A stretch of DNA of 64,000 bases, taken from assembly GCA_014379595.1 (NCBI GenBank), contig JACMLM010000007.1:20304-84303 (forward strand), read 5' to 3'. A program made the position numbers and the translations under genes. Shown in pieces: positions 25,598-34,841 of the stretch. Below the pieces are notes generated by a model. The model was given only the letters and a program-made list of their open reading frames with translations, searched no databases and was not told where the DNA came from. The stretch's first letter is position 1, and every line of letters starts with the position of its first letter. Origin of the DNA: Anaerolineales bacterium (lineage in GTDB: Bacteria > Chloroflexota > Anaerolineae > Anaerolineales > Villigracilaceae).

Positions 25598-28027
25598 ATG
25601 CATGACTTAACCCAAAGCCGCCTCTTACGATGGGCGGCATTCTTTCTCTTCGTTCAGTCAATTATTCTTACAATATCGCCAGCGGTGCGCGAACGTACAT
25701 GGGATGTTAATTACAGGCTTGCGCATTGGATAGGCTTCTTCGCATGGATCGTGTTAATCTCAATTGCACATCGCGCCACCATTAAACATCTGCCTGAACG
25801 TGATCCTTATCTGCTCCCAGCTGCCGCTTTATTAGCGGGGTGGGGTCTACTTACAATTTGGCGGTTGGATGAAGTCTTTGGGTTACGTCAAACCATATGG
25901 CTTGCCATAAGTGTTCTTGTTTTCACTCTTGCTTTATATACCTCAAAAAATATTGGTTTTCTCAGAAGATATAAATATGTACTCTTAAGTGGCGGGCTGC
26001 TCATCACAGCACTGACATTGATTTTTGGAACAAATCCTTTAGGGTTTGGTCCGCGTTTATGGCTTGGCTGTTGCGGCGTTTACTTTCAACCCTCCGAACC
26101 ACTCAAATTGTTATTGGTGATCTATCTTTCCGCTTACTTAGCGGACCGCATTGGCACTGGCCTATTATCTTCGCGAAGCACATTATTCTTTCCTACATTA
26201 ATGGTCACAAGCCTTGCCCTGCTGCTGCTGATCGTTCAACGTGACCTTGGTACAGCATCCCTTTTTATTTGTATCTTTACAGTTATTATTTTTTTAGTCA
26301 CTGGAAAACGACGCGTCTTGATCACCACAGTTTTAGCTTTAAGCCTCGCATTGGTCGTCGGATACTTTTTCATTGATGTTATACAAATTCGTGTGGATGG
26401 GTGGCTCAACCCATGGAACGATCCAACGGGAAATTCATATCAAATCGTACAGTCGCTTCTTGCTGTTGCAAATGGCGGCACTGTTGGACGTGGTCTGGGG
26501 CTTGGGAGTCCACTTCTGGTACCAGTCGCTATATCGGATTTTATTTATGCTGCAATAGCTGAAGAAACGGGTCTAGCCGGGACCATTGGCCTGCTCATCC
26601 TCATTTGGCTGATCATCACTCGAGGTTTGATCGCCTCTCTGCGTGCAGGAGACAGATTTCGCCGTTATCTGGCAGCGGGCATTGTGACATATCTTGGAAT
26701 ACAAAGTTTACTGATCATTGGCGGCAACCTGCGGCTGCTTCCCCTGACAGGTGTAACTTTACCTTTTGTCTCTTATGGCGGTTCATCACTCTTAACTTCA
26801 TTTATTGCTTTATTCATTTTGCTTGTGATTAGTAATAACGAAGATAATGAACCCGCTCAGCTGGATGACCCGAGACCATATTCATTGCTAGCTGGTGTGC
26901 TGGCATTGGGGTTAGCTGCTTGTGCATTGACTACTGCCTGGTGGGCGATCATCCGTGCGCCAGACTTGCTTAACCGCACAGATAATCCGCGACGTGCCAT
27001 TACAGATCGCTACGTACCACGCGGTGAATTGTTGGACAGAAACAATCAGCCAATCAACATCACCGAAGGCATAAGCGGAACATATACACGCGTTTACACG
27101 TACTCAGACATTGCTCCAATAACTGGCTATACACATCCTGTATATGGTCAGGCTGGTTTGGAAGCAACACTGGATGATTATTTACGCGGCTTACAGGGAA
27201 ACCCTGCCAGCTTGATCTGGTGGGATCGTTTAATCTATGGCACCCCTCCACCCGGCTTGGATGTTCGCTTGAGTATTGATATTACTCTCCAAAGCCATGC
27301 GGATGAATTGTTAGGTGAACATGCTGGTGCAATCATATTAATGAATGCAAAGACAGGTGAGATTGTTGCCATCGCTTCTCATCCAACATATGACCCTAAT
27401 AAATTGGATTCAGAAGGAGAGGCGCTTTCTCAAGATTCATCAGCACCGTTGGTAAACCGCGCGACTCAAGGTTTATATCCGATTGGCACAACAACTATGC
27501 TGCCGCTTATCCGCGCGGAGTTTGGAGCTGAGGAGCTAACAGATTCTGAATTGAATTTATTTTATGAGAAACTCGGGTTACATCAAGCGCCGGCAATAAA
27601 CATGCCTGTTTCTTTTGATACAGAACATAATTCTGCCAAAGATTTACGAATGAGTCCGTTGCAAGCCAGCCTTACAGCAGCTTTATTAAGTAATCACGGA
27701 GTTATGCCGGTGCCGCGCATTGCAATGGCGGTCAACACGCCGCAGCAGGGATGGGTGGTACTCTCAGAAGAGAATCAGCCCCTTGAGGTGATTCAAGCTG
27801 AGGCGGCGGATGAAGCGGCTTTATCATTCATTGTGGAAGGTAAGCCGTATTGGAGTCATATTGGTCAGGCAAACGTTGATAAAACAATTGTCACGTGGTT
27901 ACTTGCTGGCACGCTCCCTAATTGGAGCGGTACGCCATTGGTATTGGTTATAACTCTTGAGGAAAGCAATATTTTGCTCGCTCAAGAGATCAGGAATAAT
28001 ATTCTCGACGCAGCTTTAAATCAATGA
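25598..28027 (+). CDS. SEDS glycosyltransferase (FtsW/RodA) fused to a degenerate penicillin-binding domain
   Basis: An 809-residue protein. Residues 1 to about 420 form a FtsW/RodA/SpoVE polymerase with the usual late loop LPLTGVTLPFVSYGGSSLL. Residues about 470-809 look like the transpeptidase half of a class B PBP (RYVPRGELLDRN, GAIILMNAKTGEIVAIASHP, RMSPLQASLTAALLSN). The catalytic SxxK position reads GTTTML (Thr-Thr-Thr-Met), and the KTG motif is not recognisable (GKPYWSH). The transpeptidase is therefore probably inactive and serves as a fixed regulator of the SEDS part. It follows the FHA genes, as rodA-pbpA does in Actinobacteria. Confidence 0.85.
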   Translation: MHDLTQSRLLRWAAFFLFVQSIILTISPAVRERTWDVNYRLAHWIGFFAWIVLISIAHRATIKHLPERDPYLLPAAALLAGWGLLTIWRLDEVFGLRQTIWLAISVLVFTLALYTSKNIGFLRRYKYVLLSGGLLITALTLIFGTNPLGFGPRLWLGCCGVYFQPSEPLKLLLVIYLSAYLADRIGTGLLSSRSTLFFPTLMVTSLALLLLIVQRDLGTASLFICIFTVIIFLVTGKRRVLITTVLALSLALVVGYFFIDVIQIRVDGWLNPWNDPTGNSYQIVQSLLAVANGGTVGRGLGLGSPLLVPVAISDFIYAAIAEETGLAGTIGLLILIWLIITRGLIASLRAGDRFRRYLAAGIVTYLGIQSLLIIGGNLRLLPLTGVTLPFVSYGGSSLLTSFIALFILLVISNNEDNEPAQLDDPRPYSLLAGVLALGLAACALTTAWWAIIRAPDLLNRTDNPRRAITDRYVPRGELLDRNNQPINITEGISGTYTRVYTYSDIAPITGYTHPVYGQAGLEATLDDYLRGLQGNPASLIWWDRLIYGTPPPGLDVRLSIDITLQSHADELLGEHAGAIILMNAKTGEIVAIASHPTYDPNKLDSEGEALSQDSSAPLVNRATQGLYPIGTTTMLPLIRAEFGAEELTDSELNLFYEKLGLHQAPAINMPVSFDTEHNSAKDLRMSPLQASLTAALLSNHGVMPVPRIAMAVNTPQQGWVVLSEENQPLEVIQAEAADEAALSFIVEGKPYWSHIGQANVDKTIVTWLLAGTLPNWSGTPLVLVITLEESNILLAQEIRNNILDAALNQ

Positions 28028-28035
28028 GATGAATC

Positions 28036-28067
28036 AAAAAAGGTCGGGCTTGCAAGCCCGACCTTTT
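28036..28067. terminator. Bidirectional terminator between SEDS gene and ferredoxin gene
   Basis: A perfect palindrome with 16-base arms (AAAAAGGTCGGGCTTG) and T-runs on both sides, placed between two convergent genes. Confidence 0.9.
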
Positions 28068-28080
28068 TATTTGTTACAAA

Positions 28081-28494
28081 TTATTCGCCGTTATCGTTAT
28101 CTTTTGCGGAATAACCTGGGCCGCCTTTGAAGAAGTCGTAGTTGGGTTTAATATCAGGCGTCAAATCTATTGTTTCACCAGCGGTTAATTGACGAGTGGT
28201 CTCAAGAGAGATAGGCCCGCCGTGATGATTGGTGCCTTCCCAATGACCTGTCAGCCCGACGTTACTAATATATTCGCCACCTTTGGCTGTATAAGCGGTT
28301 GGCACTTCATCTTCCGGGTAAATAGCAGCAAATGGACATTCAGGTACACATGCACCGCAATCGATACAGGTATCAGGATCAATGTAGATCCACGGCCATT
28401 CAGCAACAGGCTGGCCAGGAATCATGCACTCAACTGGGCAAACATCAATACAACCGCGATCACGAACGCATAAACTGGTAATAATGTGAGTCAT
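28081..28494 (-). CDS. Ferredoxin with two iron-sulfur clusters (7Fe/8Fe type)
   Basis: A 137-residue ferredoxin. The N-terminus has CVRDRGCIDVCPVEC and then CIDCGACVPECP. The first cluster has a C-x5-C-x3-CP pattern as in FdxA-type proteins with a [3Fe-4S] and a [4Fe-4S] cluster; an 8Fe form is possible. The C-terminal 75 residues lack cysteine and contain GEYISNVGLTGHWEGTNHHG. It is a soluble electron carrier. The gene has its own promoter and an AGGAG ribosome site and shares a terminator with the convergent SEDS gene. Confidence 0.85.
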   Translation of the reverse strand: MTHIITSLCVRDRGCIDVCPVECMIPGQPVAEWPWIYIDPDTCIDCGACVPECPFAAIYPEDEVPTAYTAKGGEYISNVGLTGHWEGTNHHGGPISLETTRQLTAGETIDLTPDIKPNYDFFKGGPGYSAKDNDNGE

Positions 28495-28540
28495 CGAAAT
28501 TCGCTCCTAAATGAAATATTACAACTGAATCTATTTATCT

Positions 28541-28568
28541 ATTATATCTTTGTTTATTTTCATGGCAA
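28541..28568 (-). promoter_or_regulatory. Sigma70-type promoter of the ferredoxin gene
   Basis: Minus strand: TTGCCA at 28568-28563, 16-base spacer, TATAAT at 28546-28541, about 47 bases upstream of the start codon. Confidence 0.65.
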
Positions 28569-28583
28569 GGGTGGTTATATTAA

Positions 28584-28621
28584 ATAAAATCATCCCGCAG
28601 AACACTGCGGGATGATTTTAT
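28584..28621. terminator. Terminator behind superoxide dismutase
   Basis: A 17-base-pair hairpin (core CATCCCGCAG, loop AACA) with flanking A/T runs directly downstream of the minus-strand sod stop codon. Confidence 0.88.
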
Positions 28622-28629
28622 TGTGGAAT

Positions 28630-29235
28630 TTATTTCGCTGAATAACGTGCAGCAACCGCATCCCAGTTGATTACATTCCAAAATGCTGTGATGTAATCAG
28701 GGCGGCGATTTTGATAGTTCAAATAATAAGCATGTTCCCAAACATCAATGCCTAAAATTGGGGTATGTCCATCAGACAATGGGCTGTCTTGATTGGCAGT
28801 GGAAACTACAGCGAGGCCATTGTCCTTTTTCACCAACCAGGCCCAACCTGAGCCAAAGCGAGTGGTAGCCGATTTTTCAAATTCAGCTTTGAAACTATCA
28901 AAGGAAGTGAATGAAGAATCAATTGCCTTGGCTAGATCACCTTTTGGTGCGCCGCCAGCTTTGGGTCCCATTACTTCCCAGAACAAGTTGTGATTGTATG
29001 TGCCGCCACCATGATTACGGACAACTGTTCGCACGCCTTCAGGGACAGCATTCAAATCACCTAATAAATCTTCCAATGATTTTCCAGCCAGTTCAGGTGT
29101 TTTATCGACAGCACCGTTCAAATTGGTAACATAAGTCTGATGGTGTTTGGTGTGATGGATTTCCATGGTGCGCGCATCAATATGCGGCTCCAGTGCGTCA
29201 TATGCATAAGCGAGTTTTGGAAGTTCAAAAGCCAT
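28630..29235 (-). CDS. sodA: Superoxide dismutase, Mn/Fe family
   Basis: A 201-residue enzyme with the metal ligands in the [19 protein letters not shown] and [19 protein letters not shown] segments. It converts superoxide to oxygen and peroxide in the cytoplasm. Mn or Fe use cannot be decided from sequence. The ORF track starts seven residues upstream. I choose the ATG at 29235 (MAFELPKL) because AAGGAGA lies in front of it at the right distance. A promoter and a terminator frame it as a single-gene unit. Confidence 0.95.
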   Translation of the reverse strand: MAFELPKLAYAYDALEPHIDARTMEIHHTKHHQTYVTNLNGAVDKTPELAGKSLEDLLGDLNAVPEGVRTVVRNHGGGTYNHNLFWEVMGPKAGGAPKGDLAKAIDSSFTSFDSFKAEFEKSATTRFGSGWAWLVKKDNGLAVVSTANQDSPLSDGHTPILGIDVWEHAYYLNYQNRRPDYITAFWNVINWDAVAARYSAK

Positions 29236-29299
29236 AAGGTTCTCCTTGGGGATCAATAAACATTATTTTACAGAAATTCGTTCTTTGAACGTATAATTG

Positions 29300-29328
29300 A
29301 TTTTACCTTGTTATAAGATTGACTGCAA
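29300..29328 (-). promoter_or_regulatory. Sigma70-type promoter of sodA
   Basis: Minus strand: TTGCAG at 29328-29323, a 17-base spacer and TAAAAT at 29305-29300, about 65 bases upstream of the start. Confidence 0.55.
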
Positions 29329-29384
29329 GAATTAGGGCGATCTGCGTATAAATATTATATAAATTTAAAGGGTTCAAAATATAA

Positions 29385-30314
29385 ATGACAGAGTCACGTA
29401 CGCCCATTGCACTCCCCATTGCTGTAATTATCGCCATCCTTTCTGTTTCCACCTCGAGTATTTTTATTCGTTTTGCACAAAGCGACGGCGTGCCATCACT
29501 TGTGATTGCCGCTTTGAGATTAACATTTGCGACGATACTACTTGCGCCAATTGCTCTCACTAAATATCTTGACGAAATAAAGCGCCTCACCCGCAGAGAG
29601 ATTTGGCTAGGTGCATTCTCAGGCATTTTTCTAGCAGCTCATTTCGCCACATGGATATCGTCCCTCGAATATACAAGCGTGGCGAGTTCAGCCGTATTTG
29701 TGACTACAGGTCCTCTGTGGGTGGCGTTACTTTCACCGATGTTGTTGAAAGAGCATCTTGCTCGAGCGGCCATTGTCGGGTTGGGACTCTCCCTCGTAGG
29801 CGGAGCAATTATCGGTTTGTCTGATGCGTGTGTCTGGGATAATGGCCTCTCCTGTCCTGATTTACAAGATGTGATGCAGGGCCGATCCATGTGGGGAAAT
29901 TTCCTTGCGCTGGCAGGGGCATGGGCTATCACAGGCTATCTGATCATTGGCAGAAAATTACGTGCAAGTACGTCGCTCGTTCCCTATATTTTTATGGTAT
30001 TTGGTATGGGCGCGCTGGCGTTAATCACAATTATGTTTGTTTCAGGCAACTCCCCATTTGGATATGCACCAAAAACTTATGGCTGGATTTTTTTGCTGGC
30101 TGCAATTCCTCAATTGATCGGTCATACTACTTTAAATTGGGCACTGAAATATTTGCCCGCGGCACTCGTTGCCATAACGACTCTGGGCGAGCCGATTGGT
30201 TCTGCAACGCTGGCATTTTTTATTTTGAATGAAACGCCATCATTTGCTACATTGATCGGCGGCATATTTATTCTTGCAGGAATTTATCTGGTTTCTCGAA
30301 AACCACAAACTTAA
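29385..30314 (+). CDS. EamA/DMT family transporter
   Basis: A 309-residue membrane protein with ten hydrophobic helices and the two-fold EamA repeat. The first repeat begins near ILSVSTSSIFIRFAQ. The second shows the typical TTLGEPIGSATLAFFILNE near the C-terminus. It exports or imports a small metabolite; the substrate cannot be inferred. It is followed after 16 bases by the YbaK-type gene, probably in one transcript. Confidence 0.85.
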   Translation: MTESRTPIALPIAVIIAILSVSTSSIFIRFAQSDGVPSLVIAALRLTFATILLAPIALTKYLDEIKRLTRREIWLGAFSGIFLAAHFATWISSLEYTSVASSAVFVTTGPLWVALLSPMLLKEHLARAAIVGLGLSLVGGAIIGLSDACVWDNGLSCPDLQDVMQGRSMWGNFLALAGAWAITGYLIIGRKLRASTSLVPYIFMVFGMGALALITIMFVSGNSPFGYAPKTYGWIFLLAAIPQLIGHTTLNWALKYLPAALVAITTLGEPIGSATLAFFILNETPSFATLIGGIFILAGIYLVSRKPQT

Positions 30315-30330
30315 TGAGAGAGTTAACATT

Positions 30331-30822
30331 ATGAAACTTCCATCTCACCTTCATCTTGACCAACTAAATATTTCCTATGAAGCCCGCAGCTTTTCACCCC
30401 AAACGGAAAAGGGCGCCGCCAATGTGGCGCATGTGCTTGGCTTCTCCGAACGTCAGGCCGTGAAGACTTTGGTCTTTCAAGTGGATACTGGCGAACGTGT
30501 GCTCGTCATGCTTGGCGGCGATCAGAATGCGGTTTCAGGAAATTTAAAAAAAGCGATTGGATCACGCAATATTCAAATGGCGGCACCTGAGGTGGTAAAG
30601 GAAACAACAGGATATATTATCGGTTCCATCCCCGCCTTTGGCTGGCAGCCATTAAATTTCAGATCCTTCCTCGAAGCTTCCCTACTTAATGAACCCATCC
30701 TCGGCACGGGAGCAGGTCAATGGGGTGAAGAGATCATGATCACTCCAGAAAATTTGATCAAAGCCAGCAGCGCGATCGTTGTCAATTTAACAGATAGAGA
30801 TAAGCCAATATTTTTAGAATAA
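30331..30822 (+). CDS. YbaK/EbsC-type aminoacyl-tRNA deacylase
   Basis: A 163-residue protein of the YbaK/ProX-like deacylase fold, which removes wrongly attached amino acids from tRNA (Cys-tRNA(Pro) in YbaK). Visible are VAHVLGFSERQAVKTLVFQV, the GGDQNAVSGNLKKA region with the conserved lysine, and ETTGYIIGSIPAFGW with the GxxxP loop. The ORF-track start overlaps the transporter. The ATG at 30331 (MKLPSHLHLD) lies behind its stop with GAGAG upstream, so I take that. Exact tRNA specificity is not known. Confidence 0.8.
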   Translation: MKLPSHLHLDQLNISYEARSFSPQTEKGAANVAHVLGFSERQAVKTLVFQVDTGERVLVMLGGDQNAVSGNLKKAIGSRNIQMAAPEVVKETTGYIIGSIPAFGWQPLNFRSFLEASLLNEPILGTGAGQWGEEIMITPENLIKASSAIVVNLTDRDKPIFLE

Positions 30823-30909
30823 ATTTATATTCAAAGTGTTTTGTAAAATTATTGAACAAAATAAGATAGTATAATTTTGTGAAATTTATCTAATATTACA
30901 AAGAATGAT

Positions 30910-32961
30910 ATGCGGTATTACATATCATTTAGAGGCCTGATGCAAAATACTCTGGTACCGAAACAAGAAAAACGGGATATCAAACGTTTTCTTGGTAAAC
31001 TGGCAATCATCATTCTGCTGACCATTTTTTATTTTTTTGCCGGCAAACTGGGGCTGAGCTTTGCATCCGTTAATCCTAATACAACAGCTATATGGGCGCC
31101 TACTGGAATCGCTCTAGCTGCCTTCTTGATATTCGGGGAATATATTTGGCCTGCCATCTTGGTGGGTGCGTTTCTGGTGAACTACACGACTTCAGGTTTG
31201 ATACAGCCCTCTATTCTCATTGCAATAGGCAATACTCTCGAAGGCTTGGTTGGGGCTTATCTTATCAACCAATTTGCCGGCGGGATACATGCATTTGAGC
31301 GAACACAGAACGTACTCAAATTCGCAATTCTGGCAGCTATCTTTGGCCCGGCACTCAGCGCAACGATAGGAGTGACAAGCCTGATCTGGAGCGGACTGGC
31401 CGCACAATCAGATTATCTTTCCATCTGGCTGACCTGGTGGCTGGGCGATGCAGCCGGAGCATTAATTGTAGCTCCACTGCTTATCGTATGGGCTGCCGGC
31501 CCAAAAACCTCGTGGACTTCTGCCCGGGCACTAGAGGCGATTTTTCTATTTTTATCTTTAATTCTGCTTTGCCTGGCGGTATTCAGCGACCTATCCCCCT
31601 TTGGAGCGAATAATCTGCCATTAGGTTTTACCATTGTCCCATGGATCATCTGGGCAGCATTCCGCTTTGGCCAACGCGGGGCTGCAACCACAACTATAAT
31701 CATCACTGTGATCGCAATTATGGGAACTCTTCAAGGTTTTGGCCCGTTTGTGCGTACCTTGCCCAACGAGTCGCTTTTGCTTTTACAAAGTTTCATAGCA
31801 ACGATAACAATTACGGCTTTGGTAATAGCAGCCCTGGTTTCGGAACGACAAGAAATCGAAAATGAGCTGCGCGGGAGCAACAACAGCTTAATGCTCAGTG
31901 TTGAAGAATTAGCGCATCATAACGAAAAAATGATAAAGCTCAATGAAATGGGAGACCTGCTCCAAAGTTGTTCTAGAATTGAGGAAGCCTACGCGATCAT
32001 TGGTCAGATGGGTCAGCAACTCTTTAAGGAAGAGTCGGGCGCATTGTATATGATCAATAACTCCAAAAATGTAGTGGAGACAACTGTCGTATGGGGTGCG
32101 CATCCGCCTGAACAGGATCTTTTCACATTGGATGAATGTTGGGCGCTGCGGCGAGGGCGCGTACACGTAATGAATGAAGGTGGTCTTGAGCTTCCCTGCC
32201 CTCACCTCAAAGGGCATTCTCCTCTTGCCGCCTTATGCATTCCAATGACAGCGCAAGGCGAGACGATAGGAATATTACATTTACAAAGCACTTCACCCGT
32301 AGCGAATCAAACGGATCAGAAAAAGCCTGTTCTTTCTGACATCCAACGCCAGCTTGCAGAAGCCATGGCTGATACAGTGGCTCTTTCTCTGGCAAATTTG
32401 AAACTGCGGACTTCACTGTTTCATCAATCCATTCGCGATCCGCTGACCAACTTATTTAATCGGCGTTATCTGGAAGAAACTCTCGAAAGAGAGATACACC
32501 GTGCTGCACGCCTCCAACGCTCGGTGGCTGTTATTATGCTGGATATTGATCACTTCAAACGATTCAATGACATGTTCGGGCATGAAGCAGGAGATGCACT
32601 GCTAAGAGAATTAGGCCTCTTTTTAAAGAAACAGATCCGTGGCGGAGATTTTGCCTGTCGTTATGGAGGCGAAGAGTTTACGTTGATCTTCCCGGAAGTA
32701 TCATTGAAGGACATCCGTCAACGTACTGAAAAACTGCGAGAAGAAATTAAGAGTCTTAGCGTCCAGCACAATGGCCAGACATTGGAATCCATTACTCTTT
32801 CACTGGGTGTGGCCATGTTTCCAGATCACGGCACGCTAGGCAAAGAGCTTTTGCAAGCCGCTGATACTGCCCTTTATGAAGCCAAGCATAATGGCAGAGA
32901 CCGGGTTGTTATTGCAGTCGGCACAACAGAAACAGAAGATGTATCGGAGCAATCTGTATAG
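30910..32961 (+). CDS. Diguanylate cyclase: MASE1, GAF and GGDEF domains
   Basis: A 683-residue membrane sensor. Residues about 30-320 are a MASE1 domain with eight or more helices (FAGKLGLSFASVNPNTTAIW). A GAF domain spans about 345-500 and a GGDEF domain about 515-670. The active site GGEEF is intact, and an RxxD inhibitory site lies five residues upstream (RGGDFACRYGGEEF). It should make cyclic di-GMP with product feedback. No phosphodiesterase domain is fused. It ends 9 bases before msrB. Confidence 0.92.
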   Translation: MRYYISFRGLMQNTLVPKQEKRDIKRFLGKLAIIILLTIFYFFAGKLGLSFASVNPNTTAIWAPTGIALAAFLIFGEYIWPAILVGAFLVNYTTSGLIQPSILIAIGNTLEGLVGAYLINQFAGGIHAFERTQNVLKFAILAAIFGPALSATIGVTSLIWSGLAAQSDYLSIWLTWWLGDAAGALIVAPLLIVWAAGPKTSWTSARALEAIFLFLSLILLCLAVFSDLSPFGANNLPLGFTIVPWIIWAAFRFGQRGAATTTIIITVIAIMGTLQGFGPFVRTLPNESLLLLQSFIATITITALVIAALVSERQEIENELRGSNNSLMLSVEELAHHNEKMIKLNEMGDLLQSCSRIEEAYAIIGQMGQQLFKEESGALYMINNSKNVVETTVVWGAHPPEQDLFTLDECWALRRGRVHVMNEGGLELPCPHLKGHSPLAALCIPMTAQGETIGILHLQSTSPVANQTDQKKPVLSDIQRQLAEAMADTVALSLANLKLRTSLFHQSIRDPLTNLFNRRYLEETLEREIHRAARLQRSVAVIMLDIDHFKRFNDMFGHEAGDALLRELGLFLKKQIRGGDFACRYGGEEFTLIFPEVSLKDIRQRTEKLREEIKSLSVQHNGQTLESITLSLGVAMFPDHGTLGKELLQAADTALYEAKHNGRDRVVIAVGTTETEDVSEQSV

Positions 32962-32970
32962 GAGTCTATT

Positions 32971-33417
32971 ATGAATACATTCAAGAAACCGTCAGACGAT
33001 GAGCTGCGCAAAAATTTATCTTCCATGCAATATAAAGTCACACAACATGAAGGGACTGAACCCCCTTTTCAAAATGAGTATTGGGACAACAAACAGCCTG
33101 GAATTTATGTAGACATTGTTTCAGGGGAAGTGTTATTCAGTTCACTTGACAAGTACGAAACAGGCACGGGTTGGCCCAGCTTCACACAACCATTAGCGCC
33201 AGAAAATATTGTCACGCATACTGATAACAAATTCTTTATGGCCCGCACCGAAGTCCGTTCCAAAAATGCGGATTCGCATTTGGGGCATGTCTTCAACGAT
33301 GGTCCACGCCCAACAGGTTTACGGTATTGTATGAATTCAGCCTCAATGCGCTTTATCCCTTTAGAGGATTTGGAAAAAGAAGGATATGGTCAATATCTGA
33401 GCCTCTTTGGTAAATAA
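32971..33417 (+). CDS. msrB: Peptide-methionine (R)-S-oxide reductase
   Basis: A 148-residue MsrB. It has [20 protein letters not shown], the TGTGWPSF segment, the [11 protein letters not shown] loop and the catalytic cysteine in [12 protein letters not shown]. It repairs oxidised methionine using thioredoxin-type reductants. The two CxxC pairs that bind zinc in many MsrB proteins are absent, so it belongs to the zinc-free group. It lies directly behind the diguanylate cyclase gene. Confidence 0.93.
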   Translation: MNTFKKPSDDELRKNLSSMQYKVTQHEGTEPPFQNEYWDNKQPGIYVDIVSGEVLFSSLDKYETGTGWPSFTQPLAPENIVTHTDNKFFMARTEVRSKNADSHLGHVFNDGPRPTGLRYCMNSASMRFIPLEDLEKEGYGQYLSLFGK

Positions 33418-33480
33418 AGGTGACAGTCACTTTTTCGGCCAGTTTCTTTAGATAAAAGACGCGCAAAGTGACTGTCACCT
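33418..33480. repeat. REP-like inverted repeat
   Basis: Two perfect 16-base arms, AGGTGACAGTCACTTT at 33418-33433 and its complement at 33465-33480, enclose a 31-base loop. There is no T-run, so a terminator is unlikely. The motif GTGACAGTCACTTT resembles REP-type palindromes known from other bacteria. Confidence 0.65.
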
Positions 33481-33490
33481 ATGACCGCCA

Positions 33491-34009
33491 ATGAATAATC
33501 CGCGCATACAATTAGAAACTGAATTAGGAAAAATTGTTATTGAGCTTTATCCTCACCAGGCACCTGTGACCGTTGCAAACTTTCTACGATATATAGACGA
33601 AAATAGATTCACGGATGCTTGCTTTTATCGCGTAGTACGCATGGATAACCAGCCCAATAATGAAACAAAGATCGAAGTTATTCAGGGTGGACTAAAAGAT
33701 GACGAACATCCCCAAAGTCTGCCAGTTATTCCACACGAAACAACAGCACAGACTGGCATTCGGCACAAAGACGGAACCATCTCCATGGCACGAGATGAAC
33801 CGGGGACTGCATCTTCTGAGTTTTTTATCTGCATCAACGATCAACCTGACTTGGATTTCGGCGGCAAGCGTAACCCTGACGGTCAGGGATTTGCTGCATT
33901 TGGAAAGGTTATTGAGGGAATGGAGATAGTAAAAAAGATACAATCACAGCCAGCGAACGATCAATATCTTGTAAACGACATCAAGATAACCAACATAAAA
34001 AAATTGTGA
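33491..34009 (+). CDS. Peptidyl-prolyl cis-trans isomerase, cyclophilin type
   Basis: A 172-residue cyclophilin without signal peptide, so cytoplasmic. The core shows [51 protein letters not shown] and FAAFGKVIEGMEIV. The catalytic arginine is in the FYRV segment. Compared with PpiB there is a short insertion around residues 60-80. It starts behind the REP-like repeat and is followed by a monooxygenase-like gene. Confidence 0.9.
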   Translation: MNNPRIQLETELGKIVIELYPHQAPVTVANFLRYIDENRFTDACFYRVVRMDNQPNNETKIEVIQGGLKDDEHPQSLPVIPHETTAQTGIRHKDGTISMARDEPGTASSEFFICINDQPDLDFGGKRNPDGQGFAAFGKVIEGMEIVKKIQSQPANDQYLVNDIKITNIKKL

Positions 34010-34021
34010 CAGGAGCAATAC

Positions 34022-34309
34022 ATGAGCGTTTCACGAATTGGAGAATTTAAAGCAACTGAAGGAAAGACTGATGAACTTCGAGATTTTATGCTCTCGATCA
34101 TTCCGATGATCCTAGCTTCAGAAGGCTGTGAGGCCTGTCAGTTATTTCAAAATCAGGATGATCCGTCAAAATTTTTCATGATCGAAACATGGGACAGTAT
34201 TGAATCGCATCAGGCTTCGGTAAAAAATATCCCGCCAGAAATGCTGAGTCAGATCAGGCCATTATTGGCAGACTCCCCTGCTGGTAGTTATTACAATCCG
34301 ATTAGTTGA
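34022..34309 (+). CDS. Antibiotic biosynthesis monooxygenase (ABM) domain protein
   Basis: A 95-residue ferredoxin-like protein of the ABM/putative quinol monooxygenase group: EFKATEGKTDELRDFMLSII, then CEACQLFQNQDDPSKFFMIETWDS. Such small dimers handle quinones or other aromatic substrates, but many have no proven function. A GGAG ribosome site precedes the ATG. The gene lies 12 bases behind the cyclophilin. Confidence 0.75.
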   Translation: MSVSRIGEFKATEGKTDELRDFMLSIIPMILASEGCEACQLFQNQDDPSKFFMIETWDSIESHQASVKNIPPEMLSQIRPLLADSPAGSYYNPIS

Positions 34310-34322
34310 TAATTACTAATCT

Positions 34323-34841
34323 ATGTACACATTTTCTGCTGTTGTGGATAAAGTAGATATCAATCCCTATGTGAAAGTGCCTGATACTATTATTCAGAAA
34401 ATGCATAAGGAGATGAACAAAGAGGCTGGACCTATTCCTGTGACAGGAAAACTACAAAGCAAAGCATTTGCGACAACAGTAGTCAAATTTAGAGGGATGT
34501 GGAGACTATATCTCAATACGCCCATGCGACAGAGTGCGAATGTAGACGTAGGCGATAAAGTAAATGTTGAGGTAAAACTTGATAAAAAGATAAGAGAAGT
34601 TCCTTCGCCAAAAAAATTCACCTGGGCGCTGGCAAAAAATAAAAAGGCAAAAGACGCCTTTGAGAAACTGATTCCATCCCGCCAAAAAGAAATACTTCGA
34701 TATTTGGGTAACTTAAAACAAGAAGAAACTCTTGAAAGAAATATTTATAAAGTGATTCAATTCTTGCTAGGAAAAAAGGTGGATGGGCTTATCGTAGCGA
34801 CATATTCAAGTGGGCGAAGGGTAAAATCTCGTAAAAAATAG
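34323..34841 (+). CDS. DUF1905 plus YdeI/OmpD-associated domain protein
   Basis: A 172-residue protein. Residues 1-90 match DUF1905 (MYTFSAVVDKVDI, GMWRLYLNTPMRQSANVDVG). The C-terminal helical part (LIPSRQKEILRYLGNLKQEE) matches the bacteriocin-protection YdeI/OmpD-associated type. The molecular role is unknown. It closes the run that starts at msrB. Confidence 0.75.
   Translation: MYTFSAVVDKVDINPYVKVPDTIIQKMHKEMNKEAGPIPVTGKLQSKAFATTVVKFRGMWRLYLNTPMRQSANVDVGDKVNVEVKLDKKIREVPSPKKFTWALAKNKKAKDAFEKLIPSRQKEILRYLGNLKQEETLERNIYKVIQFLLGKKVDGLIVATYSSGRRVKSRKK

Noticed and set aside
30869-30880. TATAAT before the diguanylate cyclase gene
   Set aside because: No -35 box at a proper distance was found; the region is simply very AT-rich.
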